Part shown: positions 52,641-62,220 of the stretch, in pieces
Numbering within the stretch: the first letter of the stretch is position 1
How the letters are laid out: every line of letters begins with the position of its first letter
From: Streptomyces sp. ALI-76-A
GTDB lineage: Bacteria > Actinomycetota > Actinomycetes > Streptomycetales > Streptomycetaceae
Reading direction: 5' to 3'
Length of the DNA: 64,000 bases
NCBI RefSeq assembly: GCF_030287445.1
Contig: NZ_JASVWB010000002.1
Location: 62,001 to 126,000 of the forward strand
Translations under genes and position numbers: made by a program
Notes under the pieces: model-generated
Told to the model about the DNA's origin: nothing
What the model saw: the letters and a program-made list of their open reading frames with translations, nothing else
Databases searched by the model: none

Positions 52641-53576
52641 GCGTCACGTTCGCGCCGAACTCCGCGCGGCAGCGCAACACCGCGGCATCGGCGGCCGCCT
52701 CACCCATCCCTGCAGCGCGTGCTCACGTCCGCGCCGACGAGCCGGTGGGCCGCCCCCACTGCGGGGGGGGCGGGCCCGCAGTTCCTCGGTGCGAGCGAGA
52801 ACCTCAGCAGAGGATGAATCCTGGATCCGGACACGCGCTTTGAGTGCGCGAGGTGCTCAGGTGCCCCGCGCCCGTAGACGACGTTCGCCGTTCCTGGCGT
52901 GCAGCCGGCCAGGCCCTGGCCCATCTGCTGGCTGTCTCCCGAGGGCAGCCGGTGCAGGTCCCGGACGGTCTGACCGCGGACGTGGTCCAGCGCGTGCTCG
53001 ACGCCCTGCTGCCGCCAGGCCCCCCGAAGCTGCGAGCCGTGCCGGCTGGACCGGGACAGGCCTCCCCGGACGCGGGCGTCGACATCCTCCGCGTACCGGT
53101 CCATCCCCAGACAGGCCAGCCCTGGACTCCTGCCGGCCCGGCTGCGTCGGCATACCCGGTGCCCCTGCCGCTGGGGTGTGGCTGTGGCTGGTCTCTCCCC
53201 AGCCGTACTTGCCGGTTCCCGCGTCAGGCCGCATACCCCAGGACGTACCCGTGACGCCCCACTCCCGCTGCTCCCCCACTACCTGGGAACGTTCCAGCAC
53301 ACCTTGGTCCGGCTACCAGCCGTGCGCCGCCCCTGGCTGCGCAGGATCCTCGAGAACCTCACGCAGGGCCCTCGGCCGACCTGTTCTAGCGTCTGGCAAT
53401 CGAACAGCGCCGGACTCTCGTGCCTCCCAAAGGTCGACATCTGCTGTCCGATGTGGGGCTCTGGTCCACTTCGTGCGGTTGTGCACGCAGGGTGACTGTT
53501 GATCTTCGTGCGATGGCAGTTGAGGTCGCCCGAGAATCGCCTGGCTGGACGGTGGTGTGGTCGACAGTCCTTCGCC
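52641..53576. other. Long stretch without recognisable genes
   Basis: Overlapping open frames on both strands show no family motif. One plus-strand frame (52895-53110) encodes WRAAGQALAHLLAVSRGQPV and LTADVVQRVLDALLPPGPPK, which looks protein-like, but I could not place it. A run of eight G lies at 52765-52772. Confidence 0.35.
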
Positions 53577-53850
53577 GTGAACGAAGTGCTTCCACAGTTG
53601 GATGAGCTGCTGTTCTCCTCGGTCGAGGGCGTGTTGTTGGAGTCGGTCGAGGTGTCCGACACAGTCGTCCGGGTCGAGGCTCGTACGACCGCAGGACGGG
53701 CGGCCTGTCCGGAGTGCGGATGCTGGTCAGGGCGCGCATACATGCCTCCTAGCTGCGGTTTCCTCGTGATCTTCCGACAGCGGGCAAGCTGGTCGTGGTG
53801 TCGTCACGAGTGCGGCGGTTCATCTGCGCTGCCATGCCGAACCTCAGCCT
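53577..53850 (+). pseudogene. ISL3-family transposase, N-terminal remnant
   Basis: From GTG 53577: LPQLDELLFSSVEGVLLESV, VRVEARTTAGRAACPECGCW (zinc-ribbon CxxC), then after a frameshift near 53735 LRFPRDLPTAGKLVVVSSRV and RRFICAAMP. These match the start of ISL3-family transposases. The remaining cysteines and the DDE core are missing; weak similarity may extend to about 54010. Confidence 0.82.
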
Positions 53851-54145
53851 GGCCCGCGCGGTAATACGGGCGGGTTACCGGGGGCAGCGGCCGACCCTCG
53901 GGCAGCGTCATGCCGCCCACCGCGCCGCCACCAGCGCCCACGGCTGGGCTGGCTGTGCCTGCGCGCCCGCCCTCAACCCGTGCTGCGCCTCCTTTCGGCG
54001 TACACGCTGATGTTGTGCTCAGGCACGTACGGAAGAACGTGCTTCGGAGGAGCGGCGTGTCGTGGCCAGGGCAATGGGGGGTTCGGTTGAGGCTTTGGCC
54101 GTGCAGTCCGCTGGCCGGATGGCCGGCATGAGGAGGCTGGGGCGC

Positions 54146-55135
54146 ATGCTTGTTCTGGGTCGCTCGCAGGTCGAGGCCCTGCTCGACGTGGACTCACTGA
54201 TCGATGCCCTGGCCCCGGCGATGGCAGACCTCAGTGCCGGCCGCGCCTCGGTACCCGACCGTGTCGCCGCCGTAGTTCCCGAACGCGATGGATTCCTCGC
54301 AGTCATGCCGGGCTTCCTGCCGTCGGCCGGGGCACTCATGACCAAGCTGGTGTCACTCTTCCCGCACAACGACGGGACACGGCTGCCCACACATCAGGCG
54401 CTGATCGTGGCATTCGATCCGGACACCGGCGAGCCCGCTGCGCTGCTGGACGGTACGGCCATCACCGCAGCGCGAACCGGCGCCTGCTCCGCGCTGTCGG
54501 CACGACTGCTGGCCCGCCAGGACGCGACAGTGCTGGCCGTGCTGGGCACCGGCGTGCAGGCCCGGTCCCACGCCCGGGCGATCTGCCGGGTCCGCCCGAT
54601 CCGGCAGATCCGCGTCGCCGGCCGGGATCCAATGAAGGCCGCTGCCCTGGCCGGGGAACTCTCAGCCCTGCTCGAGGCCGACGTGCAGGCCGTGTCCAGT
54701 TACGCCGAGGCCCTCGACGGCGCGGACATCGCCGCCGCCACGACACACTCCGTCGAACCCGTGATCCGCCGTTCCTGGCTGACACCCGGGGTACACATCA
54801 CGTCCGTGGGATACAACCCGGCCGGCCGGGAGATCGACGACGCCACGGTCACCGAGGCACTGGTGTGCGTCGAATCGCGCCAGGCCGTGCTTGCCCCGTT
54901 CCCCGCGGGCAGCAATGACCTGCTCATGCCGATCCGCGACGGCCTCATCACAGCCGATCACGTGCACGCGGAGCTGGGCGAACTCATCGCCGGCAGCAGA
55001 GCCGGGCGCACCACACCGGACCAGATCACCCTCTACAAGTCGGTCGGCGTGGCAGCTCAGGACGCCGCGGCCACCGCCTTGATCCTCGCCCGCGCCCGCG
55101 AGCAGGCAATCGGCGAAGACATCACACTGCGGTGA
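54146..55135 (+). CDS. Ornithine cyclodeaminase/mu-crystallin family protein
   Basis: 329 residues from ATG 54146, nine bases after AGGAGG; the frame extends to 54062. LVLGRSQVEALLDVDSLIDA opens the family fold; the conserved core includes MPGFLPSAGALMTKLVSLFP, LLDGTAITAARTGACSALSA (with the R-T-gate residues) and the Rossmann motif LAVLGTGVQARSHARAI. Members include ornithine cyclodeaminase, alanine dehydrogenase and enzymes making unusual amino acids. No siderophore or antibiotic genes lie nearby, so the substrate is open. Confidence 0.9.
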   Translation: MLVLGRSQVEALLDVDSLIDALAPAMADLSAGRASVPDRVAAVVPERDGFLAVMPGFLPSAGALMTKLVSLFPHNDGTRLPTHQALIVAFDPDTGEPAALLDGTAITAARTGACSALSARLLARQDATVLAVLGTGVQARSHARAICRVRPIRQIRVAGRDPMKAAALAGELSALLEADVQAVSSYAEALDGADIAAATTHSVEPVIRRSWLTPGVHITSVGYNPAGREIDDATVTEALVCVESRQAVLAPFPAGSNDLLMPIRDGLITADHVHAELGELIAGSRAGRTTPDQITLYKSVGVAAQDAAATALILARAREQAIGEDITLR

Positions 55136-55286
55136 CGCACCTACCAGCACGATCACGGCGGCCGGACCGACAACGCGCGGTCCACCCGTTGAGGACATAT
55201 GCCCGTACGCGGCCTGGTTGTGGCACCACATGCGCCAAGAGGGATTATTGGCTTTAACTTCACATTCGGCGCTTCTAGGAGAAACA

Positions 55287-55862
55287 ATGTATCGCCTGGC
55301 TGCACTTCCCCTGGCGGTACTGCTCGCTTCCACGGTGGCCGCCTGCGGCGGAAAGCAGGTCTCCACCACTCCAACGAGCAGCGCACCCGAACAAAGAACG
55401 ACTGCGCAGCAGCAGCCAAGCCCGCAGGTAAGTCCCTCGCCGTCGGTCGCCTCGGTGGGCGACACCCTCACTCTGACCGGCACTGAGACAGACGAGAAAG
55501 TCGCCGTCACCGTCGTCAAGGTGGTCGATCCGGCGGCAGGCAAGGACGAGTTCTCCAGCCCTGACTCGGGCAAGCGGCTCGTAGCTGTCCAGTTCCGGCT
55601 GAAGAACGTCGGCGCTCAGGTGTTCGACGACGCGCCAGACAATGACGCGAAGGTCAAGGACACACAGGGCCAGCAATTTGACCCCTCATTTTCGGAAACG
55701 TCTGCCGGTCCGGGCTTCGGCGGAAGCGTGACCCTCACGCCCGGCGACACCGCACTGGGATTCATCACCTTCGAGGTTCCGGCCACTTCAAAGGTCACCA
55801 AGATCCAGTTCACCCTGAACAGCGGCTTCGCCAACAACGCCGGCCAGTGGAACGTGCCCTGA
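55287..55862 (+). CDS. Lipoprotein with DUF4352-type domain
   Basis: 191 residues from ATG 55287 after TAGGAG. Lipobox VAAC (Cys near residue 19), Thr/Ser/Gln/Pro-rich linker to about 60, then GDTLTLTGTETDEKVAVTVV with KRLVAVQFRLKNVGAQVFDD and FGGSVTLTPGDTALGFITFE, the immunoglobulin-like fold of DUF4352 (MPT63-like) proteins. Cell-surface protein of unknown function. Confidence 0.85.
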   Translation: MYRLAALPLAVLLASTVAACGGKQVSTTPTSSAPEQRTTAQQQPSPQVSPSPSVASVGDTLTLTGTETDEKVAVTVVKVVDPAAGKDEFSSPDSGKRLVAVQFRLKNVGAQVFDDAPDNDAKVKDTQGQQFDPSFSETSAGPGFGGSVTLTPGDTALGFITFEVPATSKVTKIQFTLNSGFANNAGQWNVP

Positions 55863-56465
55863 CATCGACACCAGGCGCCGCCCCCTGCCTGACACCACAG
55901 CGGGCCGCGCATGCCCGGTAATGCCACAGCACCAAGCGACCTGCCGCGGCCGGGCCCATCATGATCAGGCCGGGGGTCGGACCTGTGGGCGGGATGCAGT
56001 GGCGAATTCCACGTCGCTGACGCTGTCGAGGCTGCCGACACGGCACAAGGAGCCGTCGAGGTCGCACCACGTAGCGCCAGGTGAACGACTACCACCCCCG
56101 CCCTTTCGGCCAGGAAGCGGGCGGACCGCCACGATCCGCGCGCGGACTGGAACACGGCGCGCAGCCGGGCCCGTAGCTCGGGACTGGCTGGCGGGACGCT
56201 GGCCACGCTCCGGAAGGCGGTCCTGATCGCCGCAGGGCCGAGGCGGTCCTCGGTACAGGAGAAGCAGAAGCGTTCGGTCATACCCTTCCATCGAGGCTCC
56301 CGCGCTACCGTCGCGTCCGAGATGGAGTAGCAACCACGGCTGGCATCGGCCCCGGAGCGCGAAGTTCGTTCACGTCACAACTAAGTCACTACCCGTGCAC
56401 ATCCCTCACACTTTCTCCATCCCTCCCGTTACGGTCATTCCCTCACGAACAGCCTTGGGGGACTC
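55863..56465. other. Gap with a possible frameshifted minus-strand ORF
   Basis: On the minus strand from ATG 56281 one frame reads RFCFSCTEDRLGPAAIRTAF and ELRARLRAVFQSARGSWRSA, and another frame downstream reads ATWCDLDGSLCRVGSLDSVS and DVEFATASRP to a stop at 55965. Together they look like one small gene broken by a frameshift near 56090. I do not recognise the product. Confidence 0.35.
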
Positions 56466-57032
56466 ATGTCTTTCGGACCGCCGACCATGCCGCAGCAGCC
56501 GCAGTGGGGTCCGCCCCCACAGCCGCCCGTATCGCCCCGGCCGGGCTGGGCCCGGAAGCGGGTCGCCATCCCAGTCGCCGCGCTCACTCTGTTCGTCGGT
56601 GTCGGCATCGGAGCTGCTGGCGGCGAGGACACCGCCAAGGAGGCGGCGGCTGAGCCGGCAGCCACCGTCACGGTCACCGCGGCACCCGCCGACGTGGCAG
56701 TCGAAGACGAGCCCGCGCCCGAGGTAACCGTCACCGAGACGAAGACGGTCACCGCGAAGCCGTCCAAGGCACCGGAACCCAAGGTCGCCACCATCCCGGG
56801 CGACGGCACGTATGTAGTCGGCTCCGACATCAAGGCCGGCACCTACAAGACGACAGGCCCCGAAGAATCGACGATCCCCAACTGCTACTGGGCGAGACTG
56901 AAGGGCACTTCGGGCGACTTCGAGGACATCATCACCAACGGCAACGCTACGGGGCAGACCACTGTCACCATCTCCAGCAGTGACGGCGCCTTCCAGACCA
57001 ACGGCTGCAAGACGTGGAAGAAGGTCGGCTGA
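56466..57032 (+). CDS. Proline-rich single-span membrane/exported protein
   Basis: 188 residues. Pro/Gln-rich cytoplasmic start (MSFGPPTMPQQPQWGPPPQP), one membrane segment VAIPVAALTLFVGVGIGAAG near 36-55, an Ala/Thr/Val-rich linker, and a C-terminal domain IPGDGTYVVGSDIKAGTYKT with CYWARLKGTSGDFEDIITNG and two cysteines. The C-terminal domain is common in actinobacterial exported proteins of unknown function. Confidence 0.85.
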   Translation: MSFGPPTMPQQPQWGPPPQPPVSPRPGWARKRVAIPVAALTLFVGVGIGAAGGEDTAKEAAAEPAATVTVTAAPADVAVEDEPAPEVTVTETKTVTAKPSKAPEPKVATIPGDGTYVVGSDIKAGTYKTTGPEESTIPNCYWARLKGTSGDFEDIITNGNATGQTTVTISSSDGAFQTNGCKTWKKVG

Positions 57033-57185
57033 GTGGAACACAGATCCGCCCCCGCTCCCCCGCCGCCGCGAGGCAGCCGGGGTGCGGGGGCGTCGTCGCG
57101 TCACAGCCCGGTGACGACGGCACTGCGTTGCGTCACATGTGGTCTACGGTGTTCCGTCTGTATCAGTGCCACTCGGGGGGAACCT

Positions 57186-57827
57186 GTGCGTACCCGCACC
57201 ATCTCTGCAGTCCTGTTCTGCGCTGCGGCGGTCGGCACCGTTGCCTGCCAGCCGACGGAGAAGCCCGAACCGTCCGGCGTGGCGAGCCCGTCGGTATCCG
57301 CGGGGGCGCCCAGCAGTGCGCCGGACAAGGACGACAGAATCCCCGAGAAGAAGCAGGTGCCGGACTTTGCCGGCATGGGGCTGCAGTCCGCGCAGGACAA
57401 GGCGCAGGAGCAGGGCTTCTTCTCGCTGCAGTCGCATGACGCGCTCGGCCGGGACCGCATGCAGGCGTTCGACCGGAACTGGAAGGTGTGCAGCCAGAGC
57501 GTGGCTGGGGGCGAGACGGTGTCGACAGACACGAGGCTCGACTTCGGGACGGTGAAGCTGGAGGAGACGTGCCCGGCGAAGGATGAGAAGCCGCCGGCGG
57601 CCGAGGGCGACAAGGCGCCAGATTTCACGGGCAAGTCGGTGAAGGCGGCACGCGCGGCGCTCGACTCGGGCACCTCGATCACGGTGAACGATGCATCGGC
57701 GGAGGACCGGCTGGTGTTGGTGGAGAGCAACTGGCAGGTCTGTAGCCAGACGCCGGCCGCTGGTGCGGCGCTCAACGGGCAGCCGGTGGAGTTCACCGCG
57801 GTCGAGTTCGGGGAGTCCTGCCCGTAG
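57186..57827 (+). CDS. Lipoprotein with two PASTA-like domains
   Basis: 213 residues from GTG 57186 after GGGGGG; lipobox VAC with Cys near residue 21. Two repeats: VPDFAGMGLQSAQDKAQEQG with WKVCSQSVAGGETVSTDTRL, and APDFTGKSVKAARAALDSGT with WQVCSQTPAAGAALNGQPVE, each ending EETCP/GESCP. The PDF.G(M/K)....A...A pattern and paired cysteines are those of actinobacterial PASTA-type domains, which may bind cell-wall material. Confidence 0.85.
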   Translation: MRTRTISAVLFCAAAVGTVACQPTEKPEPSGVASPSVSAGAPSSAPDKDDRIPEKKQVPDFAGMGLQSAQDKAQEQGFFSLQSHDALGRDRMQAFDRNWKVCSQSVAGGETVSTDTRLDFGTVKLEETCPAKDEKPPAAEGDKAPDFTGKSVKAARAALDSGTSITVNDASAEDRLVLVESNWQVCSQTPAAGAALNGQPVEFTAVEFGESCP

Positions 57828-57966
57828 CGACGCGCCTTCCTGTGCAGCGCCGCTGTGGCGCCTGGAGGTGTCCCGCCGCCCGCGTGTGAGTGAAGTGGGG
57901 CGGCGGGACTGGCGGAGCGGTGAGCAGTCGCCCCGGACTGGTTGTGCGCCCACCCGGTTCCCACTG

Positions 57967-58109
57967 AAGGGTGTTGCAGAACGGTCTTGGAGATCGCGGA
58001 GCATCTCACAGTCAGCATCGCGAGCCCCCACGAAGTCGGGCAAAATGACGCCCGCAAGGAATCAGATCATGGCTCCAAGTAAGCGCTCGTCCCGTTCTGC
58101 GACACCCTT
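57967..58109. mobile_element. MITE-like element of 143 bp
   Basis: AAGGGTGTTGCAGAACGG (57967-57984) is repeated in inverted form as CCGTTCTGCGACACCCTT (58092-58109), 17 of 18 pairing. The interior has no open frame. Size and ends suggest a non-autonomous element mobilised by an IS5- or related transposase, though no target duplication is clear. Confidence 0.55.
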
Positions 58110-58186
58110 TACTAACTTCAGCTCGTCGGGGTGAATCTTTGCGAAGCCCCTGATGGTGTGGGTGGGCGGCTATATCCGTGTGGTGT

Positions 58187-58400
58187 GAGATATGCAGATG
58201 GGGCGGGCTGACCCTTGCGGGACGCCAGTTGGTATGGATGCAGGCGGCCGAGTTGTACGAGCAGGAGATCAAGCCGTCGGAGGTGGCACGGCGGCTGCGG
58301 GTGAGCGTGAAGTCGGCCTACTACTGCCATCAGTTGCGGCGGGACGGCGGTCGTGAGGCTCTGGCTTCCCGCGGCCCGAGCGGACCGGCTGGCGCTGGCC
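58187..58400 (+). pseudogene. IS630-family transposase, N-terminal HTH remnant
   Basis: The frame reads GGLTLAGRQLVWMQAAELYE, then IKPSEVARRLRVSVKSAYYC and LRRDGGREALASRGPSGPAG. The HTH and the REAL.S.GPSG stretch are typical of IS630 transposases. An N-terminal MRYADG-like part is in another frame and the catalytic core is missing. Confidence 0.78.
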
Positions 58401-58462
58401 GTGCTGGTCCCGTACCGGACGGCCACCACCAAAACAGATGCACCTGGTGATCACACCCGGGG

Positions 58463-58610
58463 GTGAGGATCGAACAGACCAGGCGCCGACTGGCCAAGCT
58501 GCGCAGCGAGGGCTTGGTCGACCGGATCACCCTGCCACGAGCCGGACGCACCCGGGTGTGGTTCCCCACCCCCGTTATCTTCTTCACGGTCCTGCAAGGC
58601 CGTCGCGCGG
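58463..58610 (+). pseudogene. Fragment of a replication-relaxation family protein gene
   Basis: Encodes TRRRLAKLRSEGLVDRITLP and RAGRTRVWFPTP, a winged-helix block typical of replication-relaxation proteins. Shares the AGRTRVWFP block with 27540-27618. No start; the 3' end merges with the opposing XRE-cupin gene. Confidence 0.6.
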
Positions 58611-58618
58611 CCTCACGG

Positions 58619-59209
58619 TCACTCGGGAGCGCCCTGGGTGTCGTCGCCGTCGTCGCGCTGGTGCCCGCGGCGGGCGTCGCGGTCGAAGATGCCCAGGATC
58701 TCGCAGGGCCCGCCGTCGGCGCCGATCGCGTGCGGCATCATCGTGGGGAACTCGGCGGCCTGGTTGGTCTCGAGCCGGAAGCGGCGGTGGCCGAGCATGA
58801 GGATCGCCGTGCCGGACAGGACGACGAGCCATTCGCGCCCCGGGTGGGCACGCATGCGCGCCGGGTTCTCGGGGGGCGGTTCGGTCATGCGCTGGCGCAC
58901 CACGCTCATCCCGGGGTCGGCCTTGATGGTCCAGCGCATCCGGCCGTGGGCGCTGTCGACCGTCGGACTGGTGACGACGTCGTCGGTGGCGGTCTCCACG
59001 AGCTGATCGAGCGTGGTGTCCAGGGCGCGGGCGAGGGTGACCAGCTGATCCAGTGCGAGGCGGCGCTGGCCGTTCTCGATGCGGCTCAGTGAGGACTGGC
59101 TGAGGTGGGCGCGGGAGGCCAGTTCCTCCAGGGACCAGCCCTGCGCCACCCGCAAGGCACGGATGCGTTTGCGTACGAGGCTGTCCAGATCTCCATCTTC
59201 TTGCGTCAT
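58619..59209 (-). CDS. XRE-family regulator with C-terminal cupin domain
   Basis: 196 residues from ATG 59209. The HTH reads LRVAQGWSLEELASRAHLSQ and SSLSRIENGQRRLALDQLVT (residues 18-57). The cupin domain (about 95-175) includes RMRAHPGREWLVVLSGTAIL and LETNQAAEFPTMMPHAIGAD. Divergent from the flavoprotein and exporter genes, which it probably controls. TTGCGT (59202-59207) and ACGCAA (59231-59236) flank the start in inverted orientation. Confidence 0.9.
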   Translation of the reverse strand: MTQEDGDLDSLVRKRIRALRVAQGWSLEELASRAHLSQSSLSRIENGQRRLALDQLVTLARALDTTLDQLVETATDDVVTSPTVDSAHGRMRWTIKADPGMSVVRQRMTEPPPENPARMRAHPGREWLVVLSGTAILMLGHRRFRLETNQAAEFPTMMPHAIGADGGPCEILGIFDRDARRGHQRDDGDDTQGAPE

Positions 59210-59305
59210 GAGCAAGAGTATATGCCTTTTACGCAACTCCGCTTAACGTCGTGTGCAGATGGTCCGCAACGTCTGCGACCAGTGGGCGAAGAAAGGCAGG
59301 AGGCC

Positions 59306-60319
59306 ATGGCTGTGACAACTTCTCCGTACGCGAGTGACGCACTGCCCGGTGGGACCGTCGATGCGGTGGTGATCGGCGGGGGCACCGCCGGGCTGAACGG
59401 TGTGCTGATGCTCACCCGCTCCCGCCGCTCGGTCGTCGTGATCGACAGCGGCTCCCCGCGCAACGCGCCCGCCGAGGCCATGCACGGCTTCATCGCCCTG
59501 GACGGCACGCCGCCCCTTGAGATCCTTCGGCGGGGCCGGGAGCAGGTGCGCCAGTACGGCGGTCGCATCGTCTACGGTGAGGTGACCTCGGCCGAGCCCG
59601 CCGCCCCGTCGACGGACGGGGATCTGCGGTTCACCATCACCTTGGCCGACGGACTGTGCGTGAGTGCGCGCCGGGTCCTGGTGGCCACCGGTCTGAAGGA
59701 CGTGCTGCCCGAGGTCCCCGGCCTCGCCGAGCACTGGGGCCACGGTGTGGTGCACTGCCCGTACTGCCACGGCTGGGAGGTGCGCGATCAGCCCATCGGC
59801 ATCCTCGCCACCGGCCCGGCCTCCATCGGCCACGCATTCCTGTTCCGGCAGCTGACCGAGGACCTGACCTACTTCAGCCACGGCACTCACCTGGATGAGG
59901 CCACCCGCGCCCGCTTCGCCGCCCGCAACATCCGCATCGTCGACACCCCGGTGCGGGAGGTCGTCAACAACGAGGACGGCACCCTCGCCGGCGTGCGCCT
60001 GACCGACGGCCAGGTCGTGGCCCGCCGCGTCTTCGCGGTCGCCACCCGGATGGAAGCCCACGCCGAGGGCCTGGACGGGCTGAAGCTGCCGATGCAGGAC
60101 CTGCCCGACAACATGGGCCGCGGCATCGCCACCGGCATGGCGGGCACCACCGAGGTGCCGGGCGTGTGGGCGGCAGGCAACGCCACCGACCTTGCCGCCC
60201 AGGTCGGCGCCTCCGCAGCGGCCGGCGCCCTGGCTGGCGCCCACATCAACAGCGTGCTGGCCACCGCAGACACCGACGCGGCCCTCGCCGCAGCCCAGGG
60301 CGAAACTCCCGCCCTCTGA
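59306..60319 (+). CDS. FAD-dependent thioredoxin-reductase-like oxidoreductase
   Basis: 337 residues from ATG 59306 after CAGGAGG. FAD site IGGGTAG (23-29), the redox pair C151-P-Y-C154 in VHCPYCHGWEVRD, and the late FAD motif GVWAAGNATDLAAQV. Unlike true TrxB (CATC) the CPYC-H-G-W-E motif marks the branch that includes dithiol oxidases such as those acting on holomycin/gliotoxin-type products, and also uncharacterised proteins. It lacks an obvious NADPH GxGxxA motif (ILATGPASIGHA). Followed by a DHA2 exporter. Confidence 0.88.
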   Translation: MAVTTSPYASDALPGGTVDAVVIGGGTAGLNGVLMLTRSRRSVVVIDSGSPRNAPAEAMHGFIALDGTPPLEILRRGREQVRQYGGRIVYGEVTSAEPAAPSTDGDLRFTITLADGLCVSARRVLVATGLKDVLPEVPGLAEHWGHGVVHCPYCHGWEVRDQPIGILATGPASIGHAFLFRQLTEDLTYFSHGTHLDEATRARFAARNIRIVDTPVREVVNNEDGTLAGVRLTDGQVVARRVFAVATRMEAHAEGLDGLKLPMQDLPDNMGRGIATGMAGTTEVPGVWAAGNATDLAAQVGASAAAGALAGAHINSVLATADTDAALAAAQGETPAL

Positions 60320-60446
60320 CATCCGGCGCGGCACCGGCCGCCGCACGCCCTCGATGCGTGCGGGCCCGGGCCCCGCACACCCCCTTCACCCGGCGACCGC
60401 GGCCCTGCTCCGGCGCTGACTCGGCATGCCCATTTGAGAGGATTCC

Positions 60447-62039
60447 ATGAGTACGGACCAGCCCGTACCGGCCACGCAGGCCGGCGGCCGGGGCGCCCCT
60501 GGCGCGCGTCAGCTGCGCACGATCCTGACCACCGTCTCCATCGCCCTGATGGCGGTCATCGCCTCGGTGACCGGGCTGAACGTTGCGCAGACCCACATGG
60601 CCGTGGAATTCGCCGCCTCCCAGAGCACGGTCCTGTGGATCATCAACATCTACACCCTCGCCCTGGCCGCACTGCTGCTGCCGCTCGGCGCCCTGGGCGA
60701 CCGCCTGGGCCGCAAGCCCGTGCTTGTCGCCGGACTGAGCGTGTTCGGCATCGCTACCACGGTCGCGGGCCTGGCCCCGACGGCGGAAGTGATGCTCGCC
60801 GCCCGCGTGGCCAGCGGCATCGGCGCCGCCATGATCATGCCGATCACGCTCGCCGTCATCACCTCCACCTTCCCCGAAGAGCAGCGCGGCAAGGCGATCG
60901 GCGTGTGGACCGGTATCGCCGGAGGCGGCGGCATCCTGGGCATGTTCCTCTCCGCGCTCCTCGTCGACCTCGCCGACTGGCGCTGGCTGTTCGTCCTGCC
61001 CGCGGTCCTGGTCCTCGTGGCGCTGGCCATGACGCTGAAGTCGGTTCCCAACTCCCGCGAGACCTCGGCCCATCGATTCGACACCGTCGGCGCGCTGGTC
61101 TCCAGCTTCGCTGTGGTCGGCCTCATCTTCGTCCTACAGGAGGGCCCCGAACGCGGCTGGACCGCGCCCGAGACGATGATCAGCCTGACCGTCGGCCTCA
61201 TCGCCGCCATCGGTTTCGTGGCCTGGGAGCTGCACCGCCGCGACGCCTCCCTGCTGGACGTGCGCCTGTTCCGGGAGCGTGGACTGTCGGGCGGCTCGGT
61301 CACGCTGCTGGTGGTCTTCGGTGTCCAGGCGGGCATCGGCGTGGTCCTCTTCCCGTTCTTCCAGGCCGTACTCGGCTGGTCGGGCCTGCTGTCCACGGTC
61401 GCGATGATGCCCATGGCCCTCGCGATGATGATGGCCTCCGGCCTGGCCCCCAAGCTGGCCGCAGGGATCGGCGCACGCTCGACCATGGTCGCGGGCATCG
61501 CATTGGCAAGTGTCGGCATGGCGCTCATGGCGCTGTTCGTCTCCGTCAGCGGCGGCTACCTGTCCGTCCTGCCCGGCCTGCTCGCCATGGGCGTCGGCAT
61601 GGGCCTGTCGATGACCCCGTCCACGGAGGCCATCACCGCCTCCCTGCCGCGCGAGAAGCAGGGCGTCGCCTCTGCCCTCAACGACGTCACCCGCGAATTC
61701 GGCACCGCACTCGGTGTCGCCCTGCTCGGCGCCCTCGTGTCCGCCGGCTACCGCAGCGCCATCGACGACAGGCTGCACGGCATCCCCCAGGGGGCCGCGG
61801 ACACCGCCCGGGAAGGCGTCGCCAACGCCGTTGAGGTGGCGGGCAGCACCGGACCACACACACCAGACGTGCTCCACGCGGCGCAGCAGTCATTCGTCGA
61901 CGGCTGGCAGCAGGCCATGTGGGCAGGCTCCGTCATCATGGGCGCCCTGTTCATCTACATCGCCTTCCGCGGCCCCAAGAACACACCCTCCGCGGTCGCG
62001 GACGAGGCAGACTCCGCTGAGGCTGTCTCCGCCGGCTGA
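60447..62039 (+). CDS. DHA2-family MFS exporter
   Basis: 530 residues, hydrophobic with about 14 spans. MAVIASVTGLNVAQTHMAVE region, DRLGRKPVLVAGLSVFGIAT (loop 2-3), and GIWTG-like IGVWTGIAGGGGILGMFLSA antiporter motif. Located 127 bp after the flavoprotein gene on the same strand and probably cotranscribed; together they may detoxify and export a small electrophile or thiol compound (inference). Confidence 0.9.
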   Translation: MSTDQPVPATQAGGRGAPGARQLRTILTTVSIALMAVIASVTGLNVAQTHMAVEFAASQSTVLWIINIYTLALAALLLPLGALGDRLGRKPVLVAGLSVFGIATTVAGLAPTAEVMLAARVASGIGAAMIMPITLAVITSTFPEEQRGKAIGVWTGIAGGGGILGMFLSALLVDLADWRWLFVLPAVLVLVALAMTLKSVPNSRETSAHRFDTVGALVSSFAVVGLIFVLQEGPERGWTAPETMISLTVGLIAAIGFVAWELHRRDASLLDVRLFRERGLSGGSVTLLVVFGVQAGIGVVLFPFFQAVLGWSGLLSTVAMMPMALAMMMASGLAPKLAAGIGARSTMVAGIALASVGMALMALFVSVSGGYLSVLPGLLAMGVGMGLSMTPSTEAITASLPREKQGVASALNDVTREFGTALGVALLGALVSAGYRSAIDDRLHGIPQGAADTAREGVANAVEVAGSTGPHTPDVLHAAQQSFVDGWQQAMWAGSVIMGALFIYIAFRGPKNTPSAVADEADSAEAVSAG

Positions 62040-62220
62040 CCGCACACGAGCCGGGCCACAGCAAGCAACCGCCCCGCGAGCAACCCCGACCAGGAAGCCG
62101 CTGAAGTCGAGCTGCCCCTGTCCGGGGCCGGAAGCGTCAGAAGGCGGTTGCTGCGACTCCCCGGTGGCGCTCCAGATATGCGCGTCCTCCGGCGTTTGCT
62201 GACTGCAATAACAACCTCCG

